DNA of 64,000 nucleotides from Haliotis asinina (GCF_037392515.1 NC_090280.1:58274004-58338003); one strand, 5' to 3'. Counted from the stretch's first letter, positions 1-13,420 are shown. Program-made: numbers and translations. The notes: generated by a model not told the origin, from the sequence alone.

Positions 1-837
1 TATGGATTTATTTGATAAAAAAACGAAAAAGACCTTGGACAATAATTGTTTTTCCACAAATTTTCTGTGACACTTTTATTCGTTCTTGATGGGAAAATGA
101 GAGCATAATATGTACTGAACAGATCGCTGCATCGCGGCGGCAACCAACATGACTTACTTCCAGTAGGCTTATGTCTTTTCACCCTCAGTTAAAACTGATA
201 TCTACAGACATTCGTCATGGACACTAGCTCAAAACGAAACGTTTCTAAATAAATATTTGACAGATTTATGAAACGAAGATTCTTTCAGAAGAGAGTTTAT
301 ATCGACTAAACATGTTCTAACAGTTGTGACACAATGATTGCGCTATAAAGATTAGTGAGTGCAGGGTAAACGAAGGTCAGTTTAGAAAAGGGGTAAGTTG
401 TTTTGGTACTGATGTAGGCCGGGTAGGTTAGCCCCTTGTCACAATGCAGATATGATTAATGGGAACTGCAATTATAAATTGAACAATACCAGCAAGGTTC
501 CCAGCTGATATGCCTGATGAAGTGTCGTGAATACTAGTTATATCTGTCGATGACACATGCCTCAACCGAATTTCAGAACTGGCAAGTACAATAACTGACA
601 AAAAATCCCCAAACAAACAAGACTTAACGACAATTGAGGCTTGTAACACTTTTACATTGATTAGATATTACGCAATAAGGGACAGAAATTGATTCACTTA
701 ACACCAAACGGCGAACTTCCTAGTTACGAGAGCCCGTGACATGTACAAACGTCTATCACAATCCAGTGGCTGTGTGGACAATATCCATGAACGAATGTGT
801 GTTAATATGTTTTTCTTCTAGTATATTGGCATATCTC
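1..837. other. No supported feature
   Basis: Unique-looking sequence. The longest open frame (73 residues) shows no domain. Confidence 0.5.
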
Positions 838-1018
838 CCAGCGCTCTGTAAATAACGAACCTGGACCACACGATCCCGTGATCAACAGCATGAGTGATTG
901 GAACACGATGACATGTATCAACCAAGTGAATGAGCCTGATCACTCGAACCCCTCAGTCGTCTATTACTACAATCATGAGTTCCTAAAGACCATTTCTAAC
1001 CAGGGTCATCACAGGTTT
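838..1018 (+). mobile_element. SINE family A copy (5'-truncated)
   Basis: CTGTAAATAACGAACCTGGA, GATCAACAGCATGAG, ATGACATGTATCAACCAAGT and a GAGCCTGATCAC block match other copies. Confidence 0.75.
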
Positions 1019-1711
1019 GAGGTTGACCAAAAGTGTAGATTAAGTTATTCTAAAATAGGTATTTACACTGGTAAAAATGAGTTAAAAAGGTCGAAAATCA
1101 GATATGACAGAAGGGTACCGCAAAAGGAAACGATATAAGAAACGAAGAGAATGAAGAACAGATTGGAGGAGTTATACAAGAAAGGAGGGAGTCCTTTGTG
1201 GAAGCGATGTGTCAGGAATAAAAATGGAGGCAAATTCGACGTGACAGGACATCAAAGACCAACCGAGGAAAACCCATCTTGAAACAAACTGAAGTTAAAA
1301 GTAATTCTCAAGGAATGAGCGATCTACCACAAACGCTACATAACGGACACATCAAACATTAGGAGACGGGGAGAAAAACCGAGATACAACACTTTCACTT
1401 AAACAATAGCAACATCTTGGGTTTTGTCATCTTTGATGCGATATTTCAGGTAATAGGCTGTGTTAATGTCCATCAACCAGCGCACATATAACGATCTATC
1501 GATCAGTGCTGGTACTACGTTCCCGCACCAGTTGCTAACACCACGTTGTTTGACGCTAAAGCGTGAACACCTGGTGTCATAAACTGACTGTCAGTGATGT
1601 ATCGATATGCTATTCAGTCCATCTCAATTTTAACATTTATTTCAAAGGTGTCTTCTTTCGTTTGAAACCTAAACTGTATATTCTCCGTCAAATGTGCAGA
1701 CGAATGCGTAG
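1019..1711. other. No supported feature
   Basis: A-rich unique sequence, no coding signal. Confidence 0.5.
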
Positions 1712-2108
1712 GGGTACTGGCAATATGTCAGCAATATCAGGGGACACCAGAAATTGGCTTCACACAATGTAGGCTACCTGTGTTGGGAGTCCAGTCCGGG
1801 TCCCCAGCGTGACGTACGGATGCTCGAATCAGTAGGCTGCCCCACCGTCATAGACGTTCAACCACGTGGTTGGAGGTGTAGACGTTTGTCATGTTGCATA
1901 CTAAAAAGGTGTAGCCGTTTATCAGTGAGTGAATGAGCATTGTTTACACTGCTTATGGCACTATTGCTGTAATATCACTGAAACCTGAAATGGACTTTAC
2001 ACATTGTACCCATGTGGCGTGTCGAACGGACGATTTTACCACTTGGCTACCCACCGTCATAGACGTTCATCCACGCGGTTGCAGTTGTAGACGTTTGTCT
2101 TGTTGCAT
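1712..2108 (-). repeat. Tandemly duplicated family B SINE plus flank
   Basis: Two family B SINE copies (1712-1845 and 1923-2054) are each followed by the same 57-bp flank (CACCGTCATAGACGTTCA ... GTCTTGTTGCAT, at 1843-1900 and 2052-2108). The shared flank shows that a segment of about 209 bp was duplicated after insertion. Confidence 0.75.
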
Positions 2109-3837
2109 GGGCTCGGTGACGTTGTTGATGACGTATCATCATACCTCAACAAAACGTATCCTTATTCACAATATCCATCACTGGTTTGTCTGATCCAGAC
2201 TTGATTGTTATAAGGCTCCCGTCATATAACTGCAATACTGCTCAGTGCAGCGTTATAAAACGTTAAAAACCAATTTTGCTTGCCTCAAGACATGTCCTAT
2301 CGAATCCGGCATTCATGTTTCACTTCAGTCAACACACCTCTCATTGAAGACTATAAATATTTGCGTTTTAGAAGTGGTTGGATACATTTCAAGGGCCTGG
2401 ATATTAGATTATTGTCGACAGTCTGAAATGATTTGTACAAACAGCGACATATTACGAGGAAAAAGTGTCAATAACTTTCCAATAATCTGTGTAAATATGA
2501 CACCAATCCACGGTATGTAAAAATCGATGTCTTTTAGAACAGGCAGCTTAAACTGTAAAGCTGAAGTTACTGCCACGCAGTATTTCTTTATCAAGATGTT
2601 ATTAAGTGGAATTTATTGATTTTATGCAGTCAATGTGAATGAACTTCATCCCTTAATAGAAGATAAATAAACATTTTTTATGTACACTGTTACCGTAACA
2701 TGTTACTCCGCTTTCGTCTGAGTTCATGTTTTGTAAAAACCTTTGTTATGTATGACCTGTGTCTGCGTTTATGTTTTGAAATTTTGGAATGGCATAGCTG
2801 TTCTGATACGATCGCATAACTGTGTCTGCACACTACTTGATATAATAGACTTTAGATAGTAAAGAGATGGACAAAACAATTTCCGTAATTAAAACAAAAT
2901 GTCAGATTACGGCATCATGTTCGAGCTATATCATACGCATGTGTTTATGAATCACTAATAGTGTCGACACAAGAGAAGTTCAAAGTGGGATTCTGCCACA
3001 CAAAATTAGAATCCGTTGTTCGGTCAGTATCTTTCGTGAACAGTCGGATGTAGACTGAAAACATTGGGCAGCTGTGATTGGACAGTATTATGTGACATTT
3101 TTTTAAGCTTTTGAAATGTAAATCCTTCCAGCAATTAAAACACTCTTCGGTATTTTAGCCCTATATACTTTAACAGAATACCTTAGGCTGAATGTACCCA
3201 AAACATGCTGAACCAGGAGATATTCGGCGCGGTATTTGAGTCGATGTGATTAGCTTCCGGTATTCGGAAACGAAACCGGGTTAGTTGACAATTTTTTTAT
3301 TATTATTACAGCTTCACCATCATATCGTACATATATGAATAAGTAATGACTGTTGTATGCCAACTGTTTGGCAGTAAGTAAACCCATTTCTTGATGGCCA
3401 TTCATAAGTGATTAACCAGTGGCAAAGATTATATCAACAGCAAATCAAATAAGGAGTGTGATATCCAAATACCATTTAGCTCAAAACCCAAAACCACCCA
3501 CAGGTTAAAGTCGACCTCACTACACCATTAATTCATTTCGTCCAGTTTTCGTTCGTTTCTGGCTCGGCCCATGTCTTGAAACGTACTTCGTATAGCGTTA
3601 GAATATAAATAAAATCCTCTGCATTATTTAGATGGGATATATAAGTTAGTACTAGGAGATGTCTGAACAAACTCCTCGCACCGTCATCTAGGACGAAAAG
3701 GGAAACGTGTTCTTGTGTAAAATGTTTTATTGACATTTGACCACAGGATGGACAGACTCCTGATGACTTGACTAGACTCGTCCAGATTAACAATCACAAC
3801 TGGAGACAGGCAATGACACCAAGGTGATTCCTTCGAC
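2109..3837. other. No supported feature
   Basis: AT-rich sequence with short open frames only. Confidence 0.5.
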
Positions 3838-4001
3838 TGCAGGGCGGTGGGGTAGCCTGCCAGTTAAGCGTTCAGTCGTCACACATAAGACACTGTTCGA
3901 TTCCCCTCATTTGTACAATGTGTGAAATAGATTTCTGGCGTACCGCGTCGTGATACTGCTAAAATGTTGCTAAAGTGACTTAAAAATAAACTCACTCGCT
4001 C
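3838..4001 (+). mobile_element. SINE family B copy
   Basis: tRNA-like head (GGTAGCCTGCCAGTTAAGCG, then TTCGATTCCCC as B box) followed by GTGTGAA...TTTCTGG and an ACTCACTCGCTC tail. Confidence 0.8.
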
Positions 4002-4171
4002 ATACAAATTTGGCACAAAGCCAATAATTCAGTGTACAGGAAACTACCTTCGTAACAAAAACGAATGAAATTCGTGTTAATTGAGGGCGCCAGCGCTTCT
4101 CCACAGCAAAACACAGGCTCAAATCCACACCTGTATGGTCATACAGGTACAAGTCAATACACATCCCACAC

Positions 4172-4231
4172 CTACACCCACACCCCACACCCCACACCCC
4201 ACACCCCACACCCCACACCCCACACCCCACT
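4172..4231. repeat. CACACCC heptanucleotide array (first)
   Basis: About eight tandem CACACCC units. Open frames here on both strands (His/Pro/Thr and Gly/Val/Trp/Cys) are repeat translations. Confidence 0.95.
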
Positions 4232-4578
4232 ATCTAAGCATTGTGTTTGTTTGTTGTTACTGCTCATCCCACTCATTGGCTTCATCACTCGTGCTGATTG
4301 TTGTTTTAGCTCCCTACTGGCCTCCTCCAATTAGCTACCACTTGTTTATTCTATCACATGCTGTTGTTAATGTTAATCCGCTGTTTCTCACAACATACCA
4401 TGTATATAAGCTTCTTACTATTTGGTTGTATCCACATTTAGCTTGAAAATGATGTAAGAATCTACATCGAAACGTCCCTCAACGTAATAAGTTGTAATCC
4501 ATAAAGCTGTATGCTTCATTTTTGACTCATCAACTTCATTATACAAGCACCCATACACCTGCACACATACACACATAC

Positions 4579-4655
4579 ACACCCCACACCCCACACCCCA
4601 CACCCCACACCCCACACCCCACACCACACACCCCACACCACACACCACACACTCA
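4579..4655. repeat. CACACCC heptanucleotide array (second)
   Basis: Seven or more CACACCC units preceded by CACATA repeats and decaying into CACCACA. It lies about 350 bp from the first array and has the same unit and orientation. Confidence 0.95.
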
Positions 4656-5510
4656 ACTCACACCTATGTGTATTCAGAGACTAACCAGTACACCAGTACT
4701 CTTCTTCCCCTTAGCCCTACAAAATCGTTGAAGCAATCTCGTCTTTCAAAGAGTCCATGTGTAGTGTGGTTGCGTGAATGTAGAATGCGGCTACATAACA
4801 TAAGCTGGAATAACGCTTGTCTCTAAATACATTTAACTTTGGTAGAAACAAACGATTCCTTTTGAACTAGAAGATGCCCCATTGAGATTAATATCCCGCA
4901 CTGTTTCTTTTAGGATTAGGCGGAATGGGCAGGTTCACGGAGTGAGACAGACAAAACACAACTAGAGAGACTGACATGCTGTATGTTTGTTTTGACCACT
5001 TCACCTGACACTGCCAAAAGGCACGTGCTGAGGAGCAACTCAGCTCCAAAGCTGAAAGCGGCTACCGTCCGAAGGCGAAATTTCTTGCCCGCTGAGTCCG
5101 TCCGGAAATACACCGGTAGTCGTGAAGGAGAATTTGACACGAATATCTCGTAAAACAAACACTTTTATACAATTGTACACAAATGAAATGATAAAACATG
5201 CTGTGTTTGTGCTTAGTGTTATCAGATGGCACACGTGTTATCTTAAGCGGATGGTTGTGATGACGTCACAGCTGTCATGAATATGGCAACAATTTCACCA
5301 ACAGCTATGTGATAGTATTGTGATAATGCATGATGAAAATACATACGTTGTTATCAATAATATGATTGTATACAATACCACCCCTGCTGTGTCAGGTTGC
5401 ACTGACATGGCTCCTCTTACAACAGTTACTATTTCTCTTATTTCATATTAATTACCTATATTGACTCAATACTCCAATACTATGGCCATCGCAACATGTT
5501 CACAGCAACA
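4656..5510. other. No supported feature
   Basis: Mixed unique sequence between the second heptamer array and the CTR tract. Confidence 0.5.
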
Positions 5511-6166
5511 ACTATTGCTACTGCTACTGCTGCTACTACTACCACCACCACCACCATCACCACCACTACAACTACTACTACCACCACCACCATCACCACC
5601 ATCACCACCGTTGCTGCTGCTGCTACTACTGCTACTGCTGCTACTACTACTACTACTGCTGCTGCTACTACTGCTACTAATACTACTACTGCTGCTACTA
5701 CTACTACTGCTGCTGCTACTGCTGCTGCTACTGCTACTGCTACTACTACTGCTACTAGTACTACTGCTGCTACTCCTGCTACTACTGCTACTGCTGCTAC
5801 TACTACTCCTCCTACTACTACTACTACTCCTGCTACTACTGCTACTGCTGCTACTACTACTCCTACTACTGCTACTACTACTCCTGCTACTACTGCTACT
5901 GCTGCTACTCCTACTCCTACTACTACTACTACTGCTGCTGCTACTGCTACTACTACTGCTACGACTACTGCTGCTGCTACTACTACTACTACTACTACTA
6001 CTGCTACTACTACTACTACTGCTGCTGCTGCTACTACTACTGCTGCTGCTACTGCTACCGCTACTGATACTGATACTACTACTGCTACTACTACTGCTAC
6101 TACCCCTACATTTACAACAACAACTGCTACTACCGCTACGGGTATTACTACTTGTGCTTGTGGTCT
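5511..6166. repeat. Large CTA/CTG (CTR) trinucleotide tract
   Basis: About 600 bp of triplet repeat, almost entirely CTA and CTG with scattered CTC/CCA units, degenerate after about 6104. The triplet phase is kept throughout, so open frames of poly-Leu, Thr/Ala and (on the other strand) poly-Ser run across it. These have no flanking domains and are treated as artefacts. Confidence 0.95.
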
Positions 6167-7649
6167 TTATACCAAATACTATATACTCTACACCTAATAC
6201 ATTATAGTACGTGTGCAACTGCTGTTATTGCTTCGTCTCCAACGACTACGACAACTACTGGTCATGTCTGATCATCGTGCAAGTTCCGTGATATCTCTTA
6301 AGTTTCCGACTTTCAAATAAATCATTTGACACCCTCTGCTTTATCACACAAACACCAATAATCGCCTCATAGCCCACTATTACTGCCATTAATATTTCTT
6401 TGTCACATTCTAACAATGTTATCCCACGAAACCATCACACTGTGTTCCTTGTGGAAACAACTATCAGTAGTTATTGAAGAAAAACGTCGCGGAATTATTG
6501 CTATTAAAACTTATAACGAATTTATAAGAATCCTACTTTTAACAAACCCCTTTACAAGAAATGTCAATATTCATTTGAAAGGTAAGTAGAAAACACGCCA
6601 ACGCCTCCAGAGAGCCATCTGGACTTCATTCATCATTGGCGGACAAAGCTATCAGTTGTATTGTTCCCCGGATCAGTTTATGACACATAGATAGGCAGAT
6701 GAGAGAATTCCTAAATATGGACATTCTAACTTTTTCGCGTGGAAGCAGCTGCTTTTCTCATACAGGTTAATTACGGTTTTGAATAAAATAACCATCTACT
6801 TGCTTGTTCAACTTAACATACTTTGGGAGGACTGGATTTTTCTCTGTTCATTACACGTTACGTCTTGAAAATGCTCTTATTATGCTTTAGGAACATGTTT
6901 GGGTTTTTTTCAGTTCAGATGTAGTTTGGTTGTATAAAAATGTAATCAACAGTAGCCCAGCTGTATGTCAGAGATCTGTAATTACTCCTTGGGGATATCC
7001 ATGGGTATGTATTAAGACTATTAATTTTTTTCAAACATATGTATTCTAAATTGTTTGTTTTTCTAACGTTCGAAGGAAAACCATTTTGTGTTGCTGTGAC
7101 TTATACATAATTTGATTCTTAGCAAAGTTTGAGTAGTATATATGTTGCCTTAGATACACTAATGATCTACAATGCTTTCCTTTAGAGCTTATTAGGAAAT
7201 CACTCAACGTTTTACGCATATGACAATATTATTCAAGTTACAAATAAAATATACATAGAATATCTTGGCAGATTTAAAATGGCGGTTAGAAAGTAGTTGT
7301 TTTGATAACAATTAAAGGATCATATTTTCAGAATTGTAAATCATCCTGTATATTTGCTTATGTATGTTTAAGCTGATTAACTAGTTCTCGATTACTCTCT
7401 CATAACTGAGAACTCGTCGGTTTTCCTGTTGTGCATCTCAACGTTCTCAAGGGTAAAGTATATACAGAGCTCCTGCGGCTGAGAGAAGGTGGATGGGTGA
7501 AATGGTGTCGCGTGCCAAACTGTATGATCCAAGTGGTTTGTCGATGCACGCAAAAGTCAGCTCATGGCGTTTAAAATATGCCATCGTTCAACCAGCACTG
7601 AATGGGTACCCGATAGGATAAGATGGAATGTCACTATTACCCTTCTCGT
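6167..7649. other. No supported feature
   Basis: AT-rich, no open frame with recognisable content. Confidence 0.5.
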
Positions 7650-7815
7650 GCTGGTCTGCAAATGGACAATCCGGTGATCAGCAGCAACAGCATCGACCTA
7701 AACAAGTGGGATGCGATGTCATGTGTCAAGTGAGCGAACCTGTCCACCCGATCCCGTTAGTCGCCTCTTACCTCATGCATGGGTTGCTCAAGACTAATTC
7801 TAATTACAGATTTTT
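7650..7815 (+). mobile_element. SINE family A copy
   Basis: GACAATCCGGTGATCAGCAG, ATGTCATGTGTCAAGTGAGC, CACCCGATCCCGTTAGTCGC and CATGGGTTGCTCAAGAC match the family. Confidence 0.75.
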
Positions 7816-9389
7816 ATTGGTATCTACACTTTGATGCGATGTTGATGTGAAAAGTACGCAGAGTTTCCATGTTAATTCACCTTTTCCAATATATCAGCGT
7901 TGAAAATGCACCTAGGAGTTTTTAAGGGGAATAGTTTAAAGTGAAATGTTAACCAAACGATTGATGGAAGCAAAATCATCGATGTCACATTAACAAACAT
8001 TTCAAAATTAAGCAATCGGGTAAGTAATTGTCTATCAATCAAATCAAATAAATTGGCTCGGTCAATGCCAACTATGAAACAGACAAAATACTAGCTTACA
8101 CTGTCTGCCGGCACCCCCGGGGCTGGGAGTTGATAGAAGATCACAGAGCATCAAAGGTAGGATCACCCCCAGAAGTGCTTGTTCTGTGTTAAGGAGGTTA
8201 CAGAAGGTACGTATCCAGGGATCTTCTTTATGACGTGTATGCCGAGCCAACTAACAAGATGGACCGAGGACGACGAAGTATTTGACTGAATTAAGCTCTA
8301 GTCGTAACACGTAATGTTTCTTTACGGTGCCACTTGGTCACTTCCGTTTGTAGTCGACTTACATTTCCGGTTCTGTGCAAAGATCGATGCGTGACTTGTT
8401 TTTCTCTGGCATGTTCTTGTCTCTTGTTGAGATGAACATTTTTAGTGGCTGTATCAATATGGACCTCTAATCGCCTCTAAAAAGAAGGAGCGTTCTGTAA
8501 ATACCGTGTGCTTCATGCTCGCTTGGAGATGTGATAGAGTGGTGTGGTTTCACTGACGTGACCGGTGTATCAACACACCACAGTCGGATCGCCTCTGAGG
8601 ATCTATGCGGGCAGACAACCGGCTCTAGCGAGACTTTGATGTAGACGAGAGGAGGTTCAATGCACCATTTGCTTGCTTGCTTTCTCAAGAACAGATAACA
8701 GATCTTTGATATTACTACTCATAATCCAGACAAACTACATATCACAATAATTCGTCCAGTAATTCAATCCATGAAAAGAAAATATTGAAAATTTCTGAGG
8801 CTGTCTTAATGTCATGGATGTACGTTTCTTCATCTTGTTGACGATGCAATGTGCGATACAATTATGTAATCCTTGATCAATACACTAGTTAATACTTTGC
8901 AGGGACAGAAGTTGTGTTGTCCTTACGACAGTCATCAAGCTAAAAGCCTGCTTTTCTAACAACTAGATCTAGACATCTGCTCCACAAAAATAGTATGAAC
9001 TGGCTGTTTGTTGAAGCTGAACAATTACGTATTTCATGTAGGATTAAAAGATTAGGTTTCCTTTCAAACATGAAGGCTCCTGGGTCAGATACAGTTTCTT
9101 ATGAAGCTGACAATTTGAATGGGGTTTCAAAACCATCCCGTGACCCTAACCTATTCCACATCGTACATCATCTAAAATGCATAAACGTATTATGTTCGTC
9201 ATGTAGATACTTAAAATCAATCATTTTTATGGTATTTCTTTATCACTATTTCCTTCGTATTGTAATTGCATTGGAAATTTCTTTAAAGCTGCCATTCACA
9301 AACACAATACAATATACATACAAATTATATGCAAAACGCTTTACAAACTGATGTCACTAATACTAACAATTTGTATCCAAAATGAAACG
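7816..9389. other. No supported gene
   Basis: Slightly GC-richer between 8050 and 8700, with short minus-strand frames. No family recognised. Confidence 0.45.
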
Positions 9390-9945
9390 CCCGTATCTTG
9401 CAACACTCGGCACTTGGCGTCGCCTTCAACACGCAGAAAGTGGCCCTTACCGTCGCTGCGTTCATCCAAAAGCAGGCAGGACCTTTTCTAAGCATGGAAG
9501 CTTCAAAATGTCGGCAACTGCCAGCTGATTATGTTGTCAAATCTCGTTGCCCGATCTCGACTGAAGAGACGCGTTTTTATTCACCTGTAGGCCCGCTACA
9601 TTAACTTTAATGATCTCCTCAATGCAATTACGACGGTGAAAGTCGTACTCACTACAAATGTGGATTTTCCCTCCGTAGCCTCCAATAAAGGACCAATATT
9701 GAGGCGGTCATCTATTAGATTAGCGCCGTCGAGTGGTCACGGAACGCGAAACAGGAAGAAGATGGTGTTACTGATGCCGACGCGAGATGCGATTGGGGAG
9801 ATGAGAGGTTTATCGTCCGCCTGTGCTATATCAGCGGTTGGACAGTACGACAGCTCATTGGTGGCGAGTAACGACATCAGCAGGCTACAGTCTCCCGTGC
9901 TTAGGTACAATAGAACTTGCTCTTGCATTGATTCCACAATGTCGT
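9390..9945. other. GC-richer island with open frames on both strands, unassigned
   Basis: Base composition differs from the AT-rich surroundings. Plus-strand frames at 9398-9604 and 9636-9953 and a minus-strand frame at 9737-9937 (LLMSLLATNELSYCPTADIA) overlap. No splice-consistent model or family was recognised. It could be a decayed exon or an unclassified repeat. Confidence 0.3.
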
Positions 9946-10369
9946 TATGTTAATCCCCACTTGGTGAATTAATTTATAATTTGATTTAATACAGTTATCT
10001 GAAACGAGACCCAAGGAGAATGCGTAATGAATTTTTCTGAAATGAATTAAGCAGTACCTGTAGAATGGTGTTCCAAGATTAAATGAAAGAGATAAATGAT
10101 AAAGATTAAATGAAACATACCTAAAGTTAAACTGTAGGAATAAAACGGGCTTACGAATGAGCAAATATACATTAGAATACTACACAATGTATATGTAGGT
10201 TTACGTGTAACATACATCGCGAAATAAAAAATAGACATGGCCACAAACAAAACGTTATTTAATTCAACGCCGTCGGTTCCAAATGCAGTCCCGTGCTTCA
10301 AATACTCAATAACACCCGGAAATTGGCCAGCACATGATGTTTATCTCCTAATGGCAACCTGAACGAATG

Positions 10370-10960
10370 GTCAGCATCGAAGCCTGGGTGGAAGGCCACC
10401 ATTGCAGAACTGGATGGATGGTAGCTATTGAAAACCTGGATGAATGGCCACCTTTGAATACGTGGATGGATGACCACCAATAACGACATTGATGGATGAC
10501 CCAAATTGCAGAACTATAAATGGCTGGCCGTCATTGCAGAACTACAGATGGGTGGTCGTCAATGTAGAACTACATGAATGACCGTCAATGCAGAACTATA
10601 GATGGCTGACCGTCATTTCAGAACTATAGATGGATGGCCATCATTGCAGAACCATAGATGGATGGCCATCATTGCAGAACTATAGATGAATGACCGTCAT
10701 TCCAGAACTGTAGATGGCTGGTCGTCCTTGCAGAACTATGAGTGAGTGAGTTTAGTTTTACGCCGCACTCAGCAATATTACAGCTATATGGCGGCGCAGA
10801 ACTATAGATTCATTGCAGAACTGTACATGGCTGCCCGTCATTGCAGAACTGTAGGTGGCTGGCCGTCGTTGCAGAACTAGATGGATGACCATTATTGCAT
10901 CACAAGAGGGATAGTCAGCACTGAAAGCGGCATGACTCAACATCAGCTAAAGCCTGAACG
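10370..10960. repeat. 28-bp minisatellite (GCAGAACTATAGATGG type) interrupted by a SINE fragment
   Basis: About 20 diverged copies of a 28-bp unit; copy starts at 10511 and 10539 give the period. Units share GCAGAACTATAGATGG followed by TGGCCGTCATT-like sequence. A 58-bp SINE piece interrupts it at 10739-10796. Confidence 0.9.
10739..10796 (+). mobile_element. Truncated family A SINE fragment inside the 28-bp minisatellite
   Basis: GAGTGAGTTTAGTTTTACGC through CTATATGGCGGCG only. CAGAACTAT stands on both sides, either a 9-bp target duplication or simply the array unit resuming. Confidence 0.8.
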
Positions 10961-12221
10961 AATAGGCACCATTGAAAGCACCTATGAAGACCTGGATGAA
11001 TAACCTTCACTCCAGATATGCAATTGGGGGTGAGACTTCACGAATTGTTATACTGGTTGAAGACTGGTTCGACAGGATTCATTTAGGCGGGATAGTGCTC
11101 AGCGTGGCCATAACGCTACAAATAGAAGCTTTCATATGAAGTAACTGAAATACTAACATTAAGCACCAACCCACTCACACTATACTGAAGTGGTCTCTGA
11201 AAACCCGCGTCGTTAAACACTATTTATACAACCTCCAAGGGCTTTATTGCAGGTGTCTTGTGTACGTTTGACGTCAAAATGTTACGAAACGTATCACTTC
11301 GTAGGTTCACTTTTCTTGTTGATTTTCATTCCATTGGTAACGGAATATCTTCAGTCTTCATTTTCATTTGCACTTGCTAACGAAGAAGGTATCAGAACGA
11401 TAATGTTCGAATGGTTTAACATACTTGTGTCTTGTACAGGGACCGGGTTCTTAAACAGATCTTGTGAATTATACAAATACGGCTCCAGTAATACACAAAT
11501 GACAGTAAATCACAACTGAAAATATACTGAAGAGCAAAAAAACGCAACGTGTATAGAAGACATAAACATGAACGTTTACTTGCATATGATTTCATTTTTT
11601 TCGAAACTTGTGTTTCTTTTGCTATACAATATAGTACAGCCAAGGCATAAATAAATGGTAGATACTAGATAATAACAGTGAATATGCTAGATAACACCTT
11701 GTTCAATTCACAGCTGTGAGGGCACACATGGTAATGAAGATATCAGCAAGCAAACGTAACCGTCGCGAATTATGGACCAGGTTTTGACTATGACAGAAAA
11801 GATGTCATTGTCAGCATCGGTGTGGACTGAATGCCTTCATATCTATCCAAAACTGAAATATCCTTTCAGCATTCAAAGGGCGCCAAAGATCGTCAAGCCA
11901 GGATTTGTCATCCCATTGGGGAATATTCTCAGCCAGTGTTGTTAATAGAATTCATTGCAAGAAATAGGGATCGTAGGATCTTTCTGAAAACTCAACAGGC
12001 ATTGTTTGTGCATTTAAGATACGTGTGATTACACGGAATCCGTGAGCGGGTTGAGATCAAGGTACCTTTGAATATTACTCCAGTTATGACATCTTCATCT
12101 AGAAAGTATGCATCAAAAGATGAAGGCAACAGATGTTAACTGCTCTGCCCTGCCTCAGCTAGATCTGCTCTACCCTGCTCTGCTGTGCTCTCCTCAGTTC
12201 TGCCCTGCTCCGTTCCCTTGA
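10961..12221. other. No supported feature
   Basis: Unique-looking sequence running into decayed CTGC units before the pentamer array. Confidence 0.5.
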
Positions 12222-12316
12222 GCCCTGCCCTGCCCTGCCCTGCCCTGCCCTGCCCTGCCCTGCCCTGCCCTGCCCTGTCCTGCCCTGCCCTGCCCTGCCC
12301 TGCCCTGCCCTGCCCC
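12222..12316. repeat. CCTGC pentanucleotide array
   Basis: About 19 tandem CCTGC units with one variant (CCTGT) near 12279, preceded by decayed CTGCTC-like units from about 12140. Confidence 0.95.
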
Positions 12317-13420
12317 GCTATTGCTCAAGTGGAGTGGAATGGAGTAAGAATTTCTTCTGTGGACGTTTTCTGATCTTCTTTATATTTACGTTGAAAGATA
12401 AAATAATTTAGAAACAATGTCGTCATAATACGGAATCCAATGAGTGTATATATAAGATGTGTTAGGAAGGCTTGTGAAAGAACTGCCACTCGTGAGTGAA
12501 GAGGAAGGCGCTGATTAGGTTTTTAAGTTTTCTTGGAGGAATTTGTATTTTTCGAAAGGTTTGGGTAAACATTTATTCGACAGACTTGCGGCAGCACGGG
12601 GTAAACATGACGACATAATTGTCACAAATGTGATCAGTGACGCTTTATTTAGAAATTCCTTATTTTAACAAAATGCCTTAACAAGACGTTTGAAACCTCA
12701 CGAAGTTAAAATCTTATTGTCGAGTTGAATTGGACAATAATTGGACAGCCCAATTAAGCAGAGACAATGTGCGAATTCCGCACAGGGCAAGCATTGTCTA
12801 GACTGGAATTGGTCACTGGACCTTAGAGAATCGACAATGGTCAACACTGTGTCAATATGTACTTGAGGTGATTAGTGCCGGGACAGGGACGTTCGTACGG
12901 AGTCAAGTCTTAACCTTCGAGTGAGTGAGTGAGTGAGTGAGTGAGTGAGTGAGTGAGTGAGTGAGTGAGTGAGTGAGTGAGTGAGTGAGTGAGTGAGAAT
13001 CCATCAATCTTTGAATTAATGCTGTTTGAACAATAATGTCCAACTTTGGTGGAATCCAACACGAATATGGCAGTGACACAACAAATCAAGAGTTAGATTC
13101 ACGATCAGGCTTCACATAGGCCAACCATTCCCATATATTTCAAACAAAAACTGAATTTAGCAGATATTTCCAATTGAGCCTTATGCATGCTTTCATCAGA
13201 TAGCAATTTACATGGTAAATCTTTATAAACAAACATGTCGTTAAACTCAGTAAATATTATGCATTCATGAAGGCATACTCAACAGATAAAATACTTACCC
13301 ACGGATAAAAGTAACAGATAAAACATGCATGCAGGTAACATGAACTGATGAAATAATACACTTATATGTACTTATGAAAGATAGATAAAGAATATGAACC
13401 ATACATACAAATTATACAAT
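12317..13420. other. No supported gene
   Basis: Apart from the GAGT array at 12919-12998 nothing is recognised. Confidence 0.5.
12919..12998. repeat. GAGT tetranucleotide array
   Basis: About 20 uninterrupted GAGT units. The same tetranucleotide forms the tail of the window's main SINE families, so this may be an expanded SINE tail. Confidence 0.95.

Noticed and set aside
5461..6218. Open frames of about 250 residues on both strands (poly-Leu, poly-Ser, Thr/Ala)
   Set aside because: They are translations of the CTA/CTG tract in every frame, with no domain outside the repeat.
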